Positions 45,750 to 55,460 of a stretch of 64,000 nucleotides of DNA are shown one piece after another. This DNA is from Zoroaster sp. YZ-2022 (taxonomy: Eukaryota; Echinodermata; Asteroidea; Forcipulatida; Zoroasteridae), in NCBI GenBank assembly GCA_029582265.1, contig CM055816.1:35289049-35353048 (forward strand). The letters run 5' to 3'. The first letter of the stretch is position 1, and each line of letters starts with the position of its first letter. Position numbers and translations under genes: made by a program. The notes under the pieces are model-generated. The model ran no database searches and was not told where the DNA came from. It saw only the letters and a program-made list of their open reading frames with translations.

Positions 45750-46602
45750 TTATTTCTGCAGAGACCTTACGAGTTTCACTAGTCTCTGCTGCATGCTTTT
45801 AGAAACGCTTGGGTGGGTTCTGAGGGGTTTTAATTGTTTACACCCGGCAGATTGCTCGTAAATTTACGAGCAATCGGCAGGGGTTTTCTTTTGCCCTTGA
45901 CAGAAGACAGGAAATGTACAAGCTCGCTGTGAGAGAGCGGGCCCTTTTCTGTGAGAACACTCTCAGAGAACGGCTCGTCGCCGTCCGTCTGAGAGTCTTC
46001 CCACATTGTCGAGTCGGTGTCGGGGTAGTTGGAGGGTGAAGTGGACATAGGTGTAGGAGGGGTCTGGCTGGGTTTTGAAGTGGGCGTTGGGGCGGGTTCG
46101 GATGGGAGTGGGGATGGTTTGCTACAGCGGGTGGGTTTCGGAGGATTTGACTGTGAGAACAGGGGTTTAGGAGCAGGTGGTGGGGAGTGGATTTAGGAGC
46201 GGGTAGTGGGGAGGGATTTAGGAGCGGGTGGTAGGGGATGGGATTTGGGAGCGGGTGGCAGGGGAGGGATTTGGGCGCGGGTGGTAGGGGGGAGGATTTG
46301 GGTGCAGGTAGGAGGGAGGATTTGGGTGCAGGTGGTGGGGAGGATTTAGGGAGTGATGGGGTAATGGTATGTATGGTGTTAGGGAGAGGAGAGACAGTGG
46401 GGTCAACGTGCATGGGTGAAGCAATGCGAACTTTCATTATTTTTTTGGGGGGAGAGGGTGCTTTGAGGGGAATTAAGAGAGGTGTTTGGCGGGGAGCGGG
46501 AGTTGGAGGGGTAATTTTACGTTTGGAAACAACATCTGAGAAAAGACGGGGGGCAGGTGGTGGAGTTCCCCAGATGTTGACGGAAGTTGAAGGGTGGGGG
46601 GG
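45750..46602 (-). pseudogene. LINE-A ORF1, 3' part
   Basis: It continues ORF1 beyond Polinton element 2. It begins in the frame of HPSTSVNIWGTPPPAPRLFS, runs through a low-complexity Pro/Ser-rich region, then changes frame before MWEDSQTDGDEPF (near 46010). It ends KQLKPLRTHPSVS..RSLQK, stopping at 45750, 14 bp before the ORF2 ATG. Strong match to LINE-B ORF1 despite length differences in the Pro-rich part. Confidence 0.82.
46598..46602. repeat. Target-site duplication, left of element 2
   Basis: GGGGG next to the terminal AGTAGT, within a run of seven G. It matches 62725-62729. The LINE ORF1 frame is continuous if five bases are counted once. Confidence 0.75.
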
Positions 46603-47009
46603 AGTAGTAATGTCAGATGCCGCAGGCCGACCAACTCCTTAAAAAGATATTTAAAGATGGTTCCAAACTACTTTTTGAGAATATCATTTTTAGAAATGAA
46701 TTTCTAAAAAATATTAGTTTAAGTAAGAATAATCATTTTTATTAAAATACGCTAAAACGAATGAGTACATTTTAATCTCACGAGAGAGTGAGATTAAAAA
46801 AACTCGAGCTTGAGTATGTTTTACTCAAGCTCGTTTGTTTATCAGCGCTACAATCGTATTGTAAGAAAAAGTAAAAATAACAAGAAATATTAGTTTTCTT
46901 ATCAATTGATAAGAAAACATATCATTTTTATAAAAGTAGTTTGGAACCATCTTTAAAAGATATCTTTTAAGATGTTGATCGGCCTGCGGCATCTGACATT
47001 AATACTAGT

Positions 47010-47010
47010 G

Positions 47011-47040
<30 letters not shown>
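47010..47040. repeat. (TTG)n microsatellite in the left TIR
   Basis: About ten TTG units followed by a T run; mirrored as (CAA)n at 62285-62318. Confidence 0.95.
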
Positions 47041-47042
<2 letters not shown>

Positions 47043-47057
47043 TTTTTTTAAACGAGA

Positions 47058-47106
47058 CCTTAAAAAGTGACATAATGAATATATATTATCTAGTTGTATA
47101 ATAAAG
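47058..47106 (+). promoter_or_regulatory. Leader/promoter of the element 2 left TIR ORF
   Basis: CTTAAAAAGTGACATAATGA plus ATATATATTATCTAGTTGTA before the ATG. Repeated at 47364-47414 (zinc-ribbon gene) and inverted before PolB and the right TIR ORF. Confidence 0.6.
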
Positions 47107-47331
47107 ATGAATACAACGAAACATTTATCGGAATCGACATTGAAAGAATTGAAAGAGTTTAATCGATTAATATGTAGTCACGTAAAATTACTATTGATTT
47201 ATAAAGACGATAAATATCACTACGTTTGGAAACTAGTTGTAAATAAAATATCTACAAGGAGACACATTTTAGAAAACGGTCACGTAACTCGTGTTTACAC
47301 GGTCATTACAGACTTGGTGAGTAATCGATGA
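47107..47331 (+). CDS. TIR-resident mosaic mini-ORF, element 2 left copy
   Basis: 74 codons assembled from three separated PolB pieces. The start MNTTKHLSESTLKELKEF resembles the PolB N-terminus (MERTKHLSKWTLEELK). LLLIYKDDKYHYVWKLV resembles the PolB middle (LLLIHKEE..HYVYIKDV). RRHILENGHVTRVYT resembles the PolB C-terminus (KRHILENGIHTLAY). It has an ATG behind the common leader and is identical in both TIRs (61996-62220). No catalytic motif remains. Function unknown; regulator or relic. Confidence 0.55.
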   Translation: MNTTKHLSESTLKELKEFNRLICSHVKLLLIYKDDKYHYVWKLVVNKISTRRHILENGHVTRVYTVITDLVSNR

Positions 47332-47363
47332 GGCTTTAACGTGTTTTTTTTTTTTTAAGAGAC

Positions 47364-47414
47364 CTTAAAAAGTGACATAATGAATATATATTATCTAGTT
47401 GTATAATAGTAAAG
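47364..47414 (+). promoter_or_regulatory. Leader/promoter of the zinc-ribbon gene, element 2
   Basis: Second leader copy in the TIR (CTTAAAAAGTGACATAATGA, ATATATATTATCTAGTTGTA), ending at the start codon. Confidence 0.6.
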
Positions 47415-47684
47415 ATGGAGAGAACGATGATTTTGTGTGAATGGCTTTTAATTGGTAAAAACTGCAAGTGTTGTAGAATGAGTATTCGCGATGATGTCTA
47501 TTGCCCGATGCATCGATACCGTATTCGGCTAGGTAAGAGCGTACCACTTCCTTGTTATAGATGTAAAAATGGCACAAAAGCAAAGGCGGGCTCGTGTACG
47601 AAATGCACAAAGATATTAAATGTAGCGAGAGGAAAAACTAAACGATCGTTTAATTTAGTGATGAAAGAATTATTAGAAAGATAA
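47415..47684 (+). CDS. Small Cys-rich zinc-ribbon-like protein, element 2
   Basis: 89 residues, starting MERTMILCEWLLIGKN. It keeps the CKCC, CPMH, CYRCK and CTKC metal-binding pairs of the element 1 protein and the basic tail (ARGKTKRSFNLVMKELL). Its first 13 bases belong to the TIR and equal the start of this element's PolB gene. It is probably an early nucleic-acid-binding protein. The family is unnamed to me. Confidence 0.75.
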   Translation: MERTMILCEWLLIGKNCKCCRMSIRDDVYCPMHRYRIRLGKSVPLPCYRCKNGTKAKAGSCTKCTKILNVARGKTKRSFNLVMKELLER

Positions 47685-47798
47685 ATTACACTGCTGGGGC
47701 GTACGGGGGAGGTCTATCGAACGTTTTTACACGCTCCGCTACTCGCGAAGCGTGTTTTTGCTGACACGAAGCATAATAGTTTTTATTTATCGTCAAAG

Positions 47799-48431
47799 CT
47801 ACTTTAAACTCAAAAGTTTTTCTATAATAATTTTTTTTTCTGCATCAGAGTTTACTTTTGTTTTAACCTCTGGTTCACTCTTCACGACGGCGTTACGGAT
47901 TTTTTCTTTCATTTTATAATATTTTTCTCGCTCTTCACACACGAGTACAAATTCTTCTTGGTTGATGTAACCGTCTTCTATAGCTTTACTAACGTGGTTT
48001 TCGATCGTGTTGAGTTTACTCAACGCTAAAATTCGTATTTCATCGTGTTTTTTAGCTTTTTTATACAATTTATTTTTCGCGTAAATAAGAGCTAAAGCTG
48101 TGACGCCCAACCCCGAAGCTAAACCTTCTAAAGCTAATCCTACCGGCAACGCTATAACGCTGGTGATACTGGCTATTCCGATGGCTCCCGCTCCCATACA
48201 ACCCAATTCTGCGATAATTTCTACGAAGCTACAAGCGTTTATGATTTTATTATATTTTGTATATACGGCTTCACGTTCGTTTATTTCGATTCGTAATTCT
48301 TTTTGAATATCGTCGATTTTTTGCAATCGAAATGATTTAGCGTCATTCGTCAAAGGTGGTAAATTTGGATAAAGAGTTGATGATGGTAAATTCGGATAAA
48401 GTACGTTCGTCGATTCTATAGGTACGCTCAT
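47799..48431 (-). CDS. Hydrophobic structural protein with two YPxL motifs
   Basis: 210 residues from an ATG at 48431. The N-terminus holds LYPNLPSSTLYPNLPP, a duplicated YPxL late-domain-like motif present once in element 1. The Gly/Ala-rich hydrophobic segment and charged helices are conserved. The C-terminus (KVNSDAEKKIIIEKLLSLK) matches element 1. Recruitment of ALIX for membrane egress is a hypothesis from the motif only. Confidence 0.75.
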   Translation of the reverse strand: MSVPIESTNVLYPNLPSSTLYPNLPPLTNDAKSFRLQKIDDIQKELRIEINEREAVYTKYNKIINACSFVEIIAELGCMGAGAIGIASITSVIALPVGLALEGLASGLGVTALALIYAKNKLYKKAKKHDEIRILALSKLNTIENHVSKAIEDGYINQEEFVLVCEEREKYYKMKEKIRNAVVKSEPEVKTKVNSDAEKKIIIEKLLSLK

Positions 48432-48457
48432 TATATGTTTTATTAATAGAAAAGATT

Positions 48458-48943
48458 TTAATTTAATTTAATAGTTCTAACAATCAACTCATAACAGATT
48501 CCATCTTCTAAAGAGCCGAATAAATTTAGAGTTATATATTTTTTAATTTCACGAGCATTTAAATTAAAAACGTAGCATAATGTATATTCTAAATATTGTG
48601 TTCTAACGCTAAAACTAAAACCGCCAATATTGTACATTTCTGTATTTGTTTTACTGTCATAACGTAAAATACTTTTCTCTGAAGAATATAAATTAATTTT
48701 ACCCTCATTAGTTTTAGCACAGTACGAGAAAAAAAACTGGTCTCTCCATATATAAAAAACTATTGTATTCGGGATCCAAAGCAATTCAATAATTGAATCT
48801 CCATAAATAGCGTATTCACTCAAGCGATCACTAGGTTTGATGTGCCCAAATTTAACATATCTTTTTGATTCGTCATTTTCAACAACAACATTTTCAACAA
48901 CATTTTTATTACTAGTACGACTCGGTCCGTAAATGCTAGCCAT
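48458..48943 (-). CDS. MASIYGPSR-family protein, variable paralogue, element 2
   Basis: 161 residues. It starts MASIYGPSRTSNKN and ends with YITLNLFGSLEDGICYELI, sharing only these ends with its syntenic partner (10655-11146) and with the adjacent paralogue. The middle is Tyr/Ser-rich (FYIWRDQFFFSYCAK). Neighbouring genes are nearly identical between elements, so this gene has diverged or been replaced much faster. A surface or fibre-like role is possible; no domain is recognised. Confidence 0.7.
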   Translation of the reverse strand: MASIYGPSRTSNKNVVENVVVENDESKRYVKFGHIKPSDRLSEYAIYGDSIIELLWIPNTIVFYIWRDQFFFSYCAKTNEGKINLYSSEKSILRYDSKTNTEMYNIGGFSFSVRTQYLEYTLCYVFNLNAREIKKYITLNLFGSLEDGICYELIVRTIKLN

Positions 48944-48961
48944 ATTTATATTATAAATTAT

Positions 48962-49453
48962 TTAATTAGACGGTAAACTTGCAATTTTTATATTGAAACA
49001 GATTTTTGAATTTAGCGAACCGAAAAAACTCGCCTCAACAAAAACTTTTCTAACGTTTCGCATTTTAAAACACATTTCGTATTTTAAATGTTGCGTTTCA
49101 TCATCGAGAAAATGAAATTTCTCATCTCGTTTCGGAGAAGGAATATAATAAATGTTGGGGGCGTAATCACGCGTCGCCGAATGCGTAGCGATACTATTAG
49201 TTTTTATAAACTGCGTAAAAATGCTACAATACGTAGGCGCGACCGTAAACAAGAAAAAGGGTTGTTTAAACGTATCGTGCCATCCTAGTACGACGCCGAC
49301 TTTTTCGATTAAAACTAATCGCTGTAAAATTTCATCTCTGTTTAGATATCCGTGATGTCTGTAAATTTCGTCTTTCATCGATGCTTCATCGCTAGCTCCA
49401 ACGCTCGTTATACGCTTCGCGTCAGCGCGACTCGGTCCGTAAATACTCGCCAT
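48962..49453 (-). CDS. MASIYGPSR-family protein, conserved paralogue, element 2
   Basis: 163 residues, nearly identical to 11164-11661 apart from a short indel and substitutions after residue 15. Beta-prone aromatic segments are retained. It is in the same minus-strand cluster with the penton and variable paralogue genes, so a virion role is likely by position. Function unknown. Confidence 0.75.
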   Translation of the reverse strand: MASIYGPSRADAKRITSVGASDEASMKDEIYRHHGYLNRDEILQRLVLIEKVGVVLGWHDTFKQPFFLFTVAPTYCSIFTQFIKTNSIATHSATRDYAPNIYYIPSPKRDEKFHFLDDETQHLKYEMCFKMRNVRKVFVEASFFGSLNSKICFNIKIASLPSN

Positions 49454-49455
49454 AT

Positions 49456-50133
49456 TTATATTATTTCTACATTTAAAATAATGGGGAAACCGTGATTATG
49501 TATATCTCTACTTTTGCTATCTCTAACTCTAAAACTCAACTCGTTAAAAGTTCCGAGTCGTAATTTTTTTGCTAATGGATGTGCATATTGCATGTACATG
49601 CTTTCACCAAACGACGCGTCTCGCAAAGGAAAAGAGTTTAAAATTGTGCAGGGTTTTCCGTTGAAATAATTATCGGTCGTAGAAATTTGATCGCAATGAA
49701 TGTATAAAAATTTAAAAAGTTGTACGTCAATTTTGTTAGTGTATTCTCCCGCGGTTAGAGATTCGCTATGCAACCCCAATAAATTAGCTAACCCAGATGT
49801 AAATTTAACGCTCTTGTTCACTTGAGCTAATATTAACGTGTATTCACCCTTGGATTTATCGATTCTAAACGTTATCCAAGGCTCATTTTTCGATATAATC
49901 TCGATAATTTCAACAATGTTGTAAAGGCCCGCTTCGATAAATTTTACTTCTCCTTCCGATTCACCCACCGTACGAATTAGTATTCTTTCTTTTTTACGCA
50001 TGTTGTAATATCCCACCCAAATGTTTACGCTGTGTAATATAATCGAGAGATTATCTCGTCGATTATCGATAACGTAATCTAATTGAATCGATCCACCTTC
50101 TTTACCAATTTCGATTTCAAACGTATGATACAT
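49456..50133 (-). CDS. Probable penton (minor jelly-roll capsid) protein, element 2
   Basis: 225 residues, same length as the element 1 protein and nearly identical. The C-terminal LSFRVRDSKSRDIHNHGFPI pattern is retained. The gene is open and divergent from the 440-aa-type gene across the 30-bp palindromic promoter (50131-50160). Conservation of length in both elements supports a structural role. Confidence 0.65.
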   Translation of the reverse strand: MYHTFEIEIGKEGGSIQLDYVIDNRRDNLSIILHSVNIWVGYYNMRKKERILIRTVGESEGEVKFIEAGLYNIVEIIEIISKNEPWITFRIDKSKGEYTLILAQVNKSVKFTSGLANLLGLHSESLTAGEYTNKIDVQLFKFLYIHCDQISTTDNYFNGKPCTILNSFPLRDASFGESMYMQYAHPLAKKLRLGTFNELSFRVRDSKSRDIHNHGFPIILNVEII

Positions 50134-50160
50134 TTTATTATATTTTAATATAATAAAATG
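50131..50160. promoter_or_regulatory. Palindromic bidirectional promoter, element 2
   Basis: Identical to 12339-12368: mirrored CATTTTATTATATT sequence spanning both divergent ATGs. Confidence 0.6.
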
Positions 50161-51480
50161 TCGTTTCCATTAGCATTCGAGAGTAATTTTACGTATTCGT
50201 ACGAGCAATCTGGAAATTTTAAAGCGCCTCTCGATTTTAACGATGGTGATTTAACGAGTATAAACATTTACGTAAACAAGAACGAGTTTTTTAACGTTCG
50301 TTTTAATAATGTTTTCAACGACTACAAGCTACCTCGCGTTAAAAGCGACGACGTTGTCGATGATTGGTATTCTAACCCACTCAAATTTTATCAAAATCAA
50401 ATACATTTTACGACGTACTGCGCCACGACGAGGTGCGGCGTGAGTTATCAACATTTAAACCATTTAAACCCGATGATTCGTAGTTTTTTTAGATTTCACG
50501 TCTATTATCAAATTAGACGATTACTCAAAGAAATGAGCTGTCCCGCATCTTTTCAAAATTTTTACGACGCGTTTGCCAATAATATAGACGTGAGCGCGTA
50601 CAAAAAAATATGTAAAGAATTTCACCTTTCTCAAGCCTCCAATTGGAAACAACGAGTCGATTTAAATTCAAACGGATTAGGAACTGCTTATTATTACGAT
50701 AACGGTATCAAAGCGGTACCCAATAACAACTACGATAAAAGTAGTTTGAACGTTATTTCTACCGAGGTGACCGATTACGATTATTACAAAACCGCGACTA
50801 AAATGAGTTTTGGAGATTTCCCTTCAACCTATACGATCGCATTCATTTCACAATCTTCAACAGAGCTCGCTTGGTTAAAATTTATAATCAGCGAGTCTAG
50901 AGGTTTTACGGACGTCGGCACGCAACGAATAAACGACTCGTTAAGAACATACGTTTACGCGAGTTTAGGAGCTCAAGCGCAAGCAAAAAGCTCATTTTTA
51001 GCGGGTGGTACAGGTTTAGACGCGCAACGCGAATTTATAAATATAGTGGAAGCAGAGATTGACTCTCCGGTCGATTTACAAACTAGCATTCAACGATATC
51101 AAGATGTTTTACAATACGCTCGCAGCCGTTTAAACTTTTGTCTAGGAGAAAATTTATACATGATGCCTAGCGATATGAATTTACGAATAGGCAATTATGC
51201 GGGATACAACAATAATCTATTAATCGCGACGAGCGGTTTATCTTTAGGTTCAAATTTAGATACAAATTCAACGCCCGCTATTCCTCCTATTTTACCTTTG
51301 CTTAACGACAGCGTATCAATTACGAAACATGTAGAAGAAGATTCTACAATAGCACACCCGCAAGACTCTTTAGAAGATGCGATAAACGATGCTAGTCATC
51401 AAGAAGAAAACAATTCTTTAATACTTGGTTTTGCGATTTTAGCTGGTGTAACCGTTATGATTTATGAATTGTTATTTTAA
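50158..51480 (+). CDS. Conserved Polinton structural protein (440 aa, intact)
   Basis: The full-length version of the gene broken in element 1. It has an N-terminal beta-rich part (FTYSYEQSGNFKAPLDFNDG) and a helical central part (SFFRFHVYYQIRRLLKEMSC). The widely conserved RINDSLRTYVYASLGAQAQA, DAQREFINIVEA and LYMMPSDMNLRIGNYAGYNN segments follow, then a Ser/Pro linker and a single C-terminal membrane anchor (residues about 421-440). It is a hallmark of many invertebrate Polintons. A virion or membrane component is probable; no biochemical function is known to me. Confidence 0.85.
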   Translation: MSFPLAFESNFTYSYEQSGNFKAPLDFNDGDLTSINIYVNKNEFFNVRFNNVFNDYKLPRVKSDDVVDDWYSNPLKFYQNQIHFTTYCATTRCGVSYQHLNHLNPMIRSFFRFHVYYQIRRLLKEMSCPASFQNFYDAFANNIDVSAYKKICKEFHLSQASNWKQRVDLNSNGLGTAYYYDNGIKAVPNNNYDKSSLNVISTEVTDYDYYKTATKMSFGDFPSTYTIAFISQSSTELAWLKFIISESRGFTDVGTQRINDSLRTYVYASLGAQAQAKSSFLAGGTGLDAQREFINIVEAEIDSPVDLQTSIQRYQDVLQYARSRLNFCLGENLYMMPSDMNLRIGNYAGYNNNLLIATSGLSLGSNLDTNSTPAIPPILPLLNDSVSITKHVEEDSTIAHPQDSLEDAINDASHQEENNSLILGFAILAGVTVMIYELLF

Positions 51481-52797
51481 CATTTTCTGAGTATAAGCTA
51501 AAACTAATACTCCGACTCCACTTAGCGCTAACCATAAATGTTCCGCCGTCCACGCGACAATGTTGGAAGCTGTTTTAAATAGCCAACTTACAACCGTGCC
51601 GATAATGGCTGGCAAAGCGGCTAAAGCTTTCGCTCCCAATTTAGATAATACATTCGCTAGATTTTTTAATGTTTTTTGTATCCACTCTTTTACACCAGTT
51701 GGTGGAATGGGTTGTGGAGTTGGTGGAATGATTGGTGCAGGAGTTGGTATACCTATCGATTTGACGATAAAAGCAATGGTCATACTAAAAGCTGTTAATA
51801 TACTGACGATCGTTACGCCTTGTTCTCTAAATAAAGTTTTAATTTTATCACCCAACGTAATATCTCTTTCTAACATTTTTTCAGCTGTTTCTTTAATTCT
51901 ATTACTTTGACTACGAAGAATATAATCATGCGCATCTATTTGCTCTACGATTACTCGTTTATCATCTACTAGTTCTCGCAATTCTTGACTATACTTTTTT
52001 ATTGATTTTTTATCAATCTCTCTTTCTTCAGCGTCGCTAATTACTTCTTTCATATTATAAATTCTTTGGTTTAGTGTTTTTAATTTACTTAAAAGATTTA
52101 ATTGTTCACCTCGACTCGTAGCCATAATGTTATCAAGCGCTATTACTTCTCGCCATTGGATGTTTAATTCTGTTTGAGTGTTTTGATCTCTCGAACGTTC
52201 GATAGCTTCTTGAACTTGTATTGATTTTTCTACGCGTTGTTGAGGTATAGATGGTAATTTTCTACGACCAACGAACGTACCATCTGAATTTAGTATAAAA
52301 TCTGGATTTGTTTGAGCCTCTGGATTTTTTACAAAGATATTATCAGTACTACCATCTGGTAGTATTATATCTATTTCTGTTGCGTCTATAATGTTAGAAA
52401 TAGATACATGTTTGGGGCCGAAAGCTGTTAAATCACTTCCAGTTAAACCTTTGATCGAACCTAATTTTAAAAATCCACCCGTTTTTAAATTAGTTAATCG
52501 TATTTCTGTATTACCTTTTATAAAAAAAAGTAAACCCACTCCTCTTTCATTTAGTTTATACTTGAATCTTGTATAGTCTTTTATAGAGTTTAAAAAACCT
52601 ATACTTGTATAAAAATCATCGACTATATCTTTACGTAATCTATTTTCTTGAGATAAAGTCGGTATACTAAAAGAAGTTTCTTGTTCCATCGGAATATCAC
52701 CCAAGGTGTTATCACGCATTTCATCATCCAAATATTCATCATGGGGTTGATTAAACATGGGGTCTAATTCTATATATGGGTTTCCTCCTTCTTCCAT
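51472..52797 (-). CDS. Conserved Polinton membrane protein (441 aa, intact)
   Basis: Single frame here. It has an acidic N-terminus (EEGGNPYIELDPMFNQPHDE), a beta-rich domain (about 60-180, including a segment missing in element 1 around residues 130-170) and a coiled coil (about 190-290). TLGDKIKTLFREQGVTIVSI with a hydrophobic helix follows, then a short Pro-rich linker and a C-terminal amphipathic and membrane region (NLANVLSKLGAKALAALPAI; WLALSGVGVLVLAYTQK). Its end overlaps the convergent 440-aa gene by 9 bp. Function unknown; a virion membrane protein is inferred. Confidence 0.85.
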   Translation of the reverse strand: MEEGGNPYIELDPMFNQPHDEYLDDEMRDNTLGDIPMEQETSFSIPTLSQENRLRKDIVDDFYTSIGFLNSIKDYTRFKYKLNERGVGLLFFIKGNTEIRLTNLKTGGFLKLGSIKGLTGSDLTAFGPKHVSISNIIDATEIDIILPDGSTDNIFVKNPEAQTNPDFILNSDGTFVGRRKLPSIPQQRVEKSIQVQEAIERSRDQNTQTELNIQWREVIALDNIMATSRGEQLNLLSKLKTLNQRIYNMKEVISDAEEREIDKKSIKKYSQELRELVDDKRVIVEQIDAHDYILRSQSNRIKETAEKMLERDITLGDKIKTLFREQGVTIVSILTAFSMTIAFIVKSIGIPTPAPIIPPTPQPIPPTGVKEWIQKTLKNLANVLSKLGAKALAALPAIIGTVVSWLFKTASNIVAWTAEHLWLALSGVGVLVLAYTQKMLK

Positions 52798-52810
52798 TTT
52801 ATAATTATCT

Positions 52811-53242
52811 TTATTTTAATAGTTTATAACTCGCGTAACCAACTACACTCATACCAATAATGATAAATACAATCTCTCCCGTTTTTTGATCTTCGCTAGG
52901 AACGTAAACATCTTCTAATCGCGGTTCTTTACGTAAATCGAGAGGAAAATTTACTCGTGTATTTGAAACTTGCGAATATTCTTGCATCGCTTCGTTAATG
53001 TTATTAAACGTTCTTATCGCGCCCGATTCTTTTTGTATTTTCTCATTTAAATAATCTATATATTTTAAACGTTTTTTACTAAATTCGTCTCTAGCTTTCG
53101 AAAGATGTTCCAACGCTAAATCGTGTCTTTTGCGTTCTTGCAATGCGTCATTGCCACGTAAATTACTAAATAAAAAATTGCTACCGGTAAACGCTAACGC
53201 GTTGATTACCGCGCCTCCAACCATCATCGCTATAGATACCAT
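52811..53242 (-). CDS. Small two-helix membrane protein, element 2
   Basis: 143 residues. It has an N-terminal hydrophobic segment, a charged coiled coil (KRHDLALEHLSKARDEFSKK) and a C-terminal membrane helix (IVFIIIGMSVVGYASYKLLK). Near-identical to 14943-15374, divergent from MCP. A minor virion membrane protein is inferred from neighbours and conservation. Confidence 0.8.
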   Translation of the reverse strand: MVSIAMMVGGAVINALAFTGSNFLFSNLRGNDALQERKRHDLALEHLSKARDEFSKKRLKYIDYLNEKIQKESGAIRTFNNINEAMQEYSQVSNTRVNFPLDLRKEPRLEDVYVPSEDQKTGEIVFIIIGMSVVGYASYKLLK

Positions 53243-53289
53243 TTTCTTTTACAAACATAAAAAAATTATTATATTTACTAACGTTAAAT

Positions 53290-54567
53290 ATGACTAATAA
53301 TACGTACGGAGATACGCTGGATCCATACAGAAGAATAAGAGAACCTCGAGGCTTAAAAGGAATGCGCCAAAAAGTCGTCATTACAAACAATCCGAGTACC
53401 ATAAACGAAAATCAATTGTTGGCGGTTCGTTTTCCAAATTTAGGAATGAACGACGTCATCGTTCCGAATACAACGCGATTAGCTTTCAACATTGAACTCG
53501 TTAGCTCAGACGATGAAAATAGAACGATGGTACAAAATATAGGTAGATACATTGTAAAACATATAATAATTAAAATGGAAGGAAACGAAATATTTAGTTT
53601 AGACGATGCGGATGTATTCAATTGTTACAAAGACGAATGGCTGACCAAAGATCAACGCGAAAATTTAACGTATCAAGGAATAGAAGATGTAAACGTGACT
53701 AAAATAAGAATAGACGCTAGCGATAAAGATGTAACCGCAAACGGTGGAAAAGATAAAGCTGTCGCAGACGCGTATAAAAATAGATATCACATTCCACTCG
53801 ATTTTTAATTGTTGACCGATCATCAACCTTACTATCAGTCGGGCATAGGAGATCGATTGACTTACGAACTCGTGTTTAATAAATTTAGTAACGTAATCAA
53901 AAGCACCGACGACAACGCTAAATATGTTATAAGTGGAATTTCTTTAGAATTTGAGGTTGTTCATATGCCGGAACTCGCTAGAACAATTAGAAATCAATAC
54001 AGCGATAGAACGTCTGTGTTGTTTGATCGCGTACTGAGACAGAGCGTAACTACGTACAACAAAAAAGATACAATGTGGAATATAAATTTAAATACTCCGG
54101 CAAAAAGTATGAAAGGAATATTGTTTCTATTCAAAGAACCAAGCGTGAAAGAAAGCAACAAGTTTTATAATCCGAAAATAACAAAAGTTAGTATTACCAT
54201 CGAAGGCGTTCCCAATCAACTCTACGCGCACGGAATGAAAAGATATCAACAATGGGAAGATATTTCAAAATATTTCGGTGATTCGAGAAAACAACACGCT
54301 ATACGAGTTGTGAAAGCTCTAGATTTATCTAACGTCAAAATAGCGAATTATTATCATGATAAATACGGTTTATTTTTAGATTTAAGAACGAGTACCGATA
54401 ATGTATTACACGGAAGCGGAAGACGAGTGCAAAACTTGTCCGAAGGAATTACCATTCAAATTGAAAAAGAAGCCGAGAGTGCGGGTGTACTAAACATGTA
54501 TACTTTTATTATCATGGACGCGCAACTAAATATTAGAAACTCGCGTTTCGAATCGGTCGATTATTAA
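53290..54567 (+). pseudogene. Major capsid protein (double jelly-roll) with a nonsense codon
   Basis: Same frame throughout, but codon 173 is TAA (53806-53808) where element 1 has GAA. The first half stops after 172 residues (53290-53808) and the remaining 252 residues lie downstream. Unlike element 1, the C-terminal half is in frame to the end (FIIMDAQLNIRNSRFESVDY). Motifs FPNLGMNDVIVPNTTRLAF and NIGRYIVKHIIIKMEGNEIF identify the MCP family. A single substitution is less likely than an indel to be an assembly artefact. Confidence 0.9.
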
Positions 54568-54611
54568 ACATCGAGTGAATATTAAAAAAACGTTTAATAT
54601 TAAAAAAGAAA

Positions 54612-55237
54612 ATGTTACCTAAAATTAATATCCACACGCTGCGTTAATTTGCGGACAAACGGGTTGCGGTAAAACTGAATTTGCTTTAAATTTATTACAA
54701 AATGAATATTTTAAATATTTTGAAAATATCGTTATATTATGCCCTACCATTTTCAACAATGATGCGTACAAAAATAGAAAATGGGTTCTAAACGACGATA
54801 ACGTACACGTTAACGATTTAAACAACATATCGCTGAATAGGGCTATACAAATTTATAGCGACGCTTTCAAAACGGAAGAAACGTTGTTTATTATAGACGA
54901 TTGCAGCGCGAATAAACAGTTGCATTATAAAAAATACAACGAGAATAATAAATGTATGATCACGCAATTGGCTTTTAGCGGTAGACACGTACGACACAGC
55001 TGTTGGATTCTTTCGCAAAAATATAATAGCGTATTGAAAGATTTTAGAGAACAACTCAAATGGACGTGTTTATTTTATTGTAAAGATAGAGACTCATACG
55101 AGAATTGTCTTAGAGAAAATGATGTTGTACCAACTCGCGAGTTGAGAATGGAAATTCATGAAAAATTAAAACGAGTTAAACACCGTAAATTAATTTTAAA
55201 AACGGATCAGCCTACCGGTTGGGAAATACGTGACTGA
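54612..55237 (+). pseudogene. Genome-packaging ATPase, start region disrupted
   Basis: The ATG at 54612 is followed by MLPK and then by a 5-bp insertion (about 54625-54630) that puts a stop in frame. The remainder is open in the other frame and includes Walker A CGQTGCGKT, Walker B LFIIDD and SQKYNSV, nearly identical to element 1. Without a usable alternative ATG before Walker A, the copy is probably non-functional. Otherwise it would be the FtsK/HerA-type packaging motor. Confidence 0.88.
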
Positions 55238-55254
55238 GTGATTACCGTCAAGTC

Positions 55255-55420
55255 GTTGACAATAGGTCAAGAGCAATTACTCTTTGGTTAAGGGCAATTA
55301 CTCATAGGTTACTCTTAGGTCAAGGGTAATTACTCTTTGGTTAAGGGTAATTACTCTTTGGTTAAGGGTAATTACTCATAGGTCAAGAGCAATTACTCAT
55401 AGGTTACTCTTAGGTCTTTC
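55255..55420. repeat. Degenerate version of the 21-bp repeat array
   Basis: Irregular units of the type GGTTAAGGGCAATTACTCATA/GGTCAAGGGTAATTACTCTTT, same location as 17398-17700 but shorter and heterogeneous. It suggests that the element 1 array expanded recently from one variant. Confidence 0.8.
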
Positions 55421-55460
55421 TCTCGCATTTTAATAAATATTATAAAGCATATTTATAAAT

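Larger units (their letters stand above)
46603..47427. repeat. Left TIR of element 2 (825 bp)
   Basis: Equal in length to 61900-62724, with identical TIR ORFs. The outer block 46603-47006 is bounded by inverted arms of about 75 bp (through GATGGTTCCAAACTACTTTT). It contains smaller palindromes: GAGCTTGAGTA/TACTCAAGCTC, AATCTCAC/GTGAGATT and TTTTCTTATCAATTGATAAG. A (TTG)n run (47010-47040) follows. The TIR ends 13 bp into the first unique gene (ATGGAGAGAACGA), a start shared with PolB. Confidence 0.93.
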
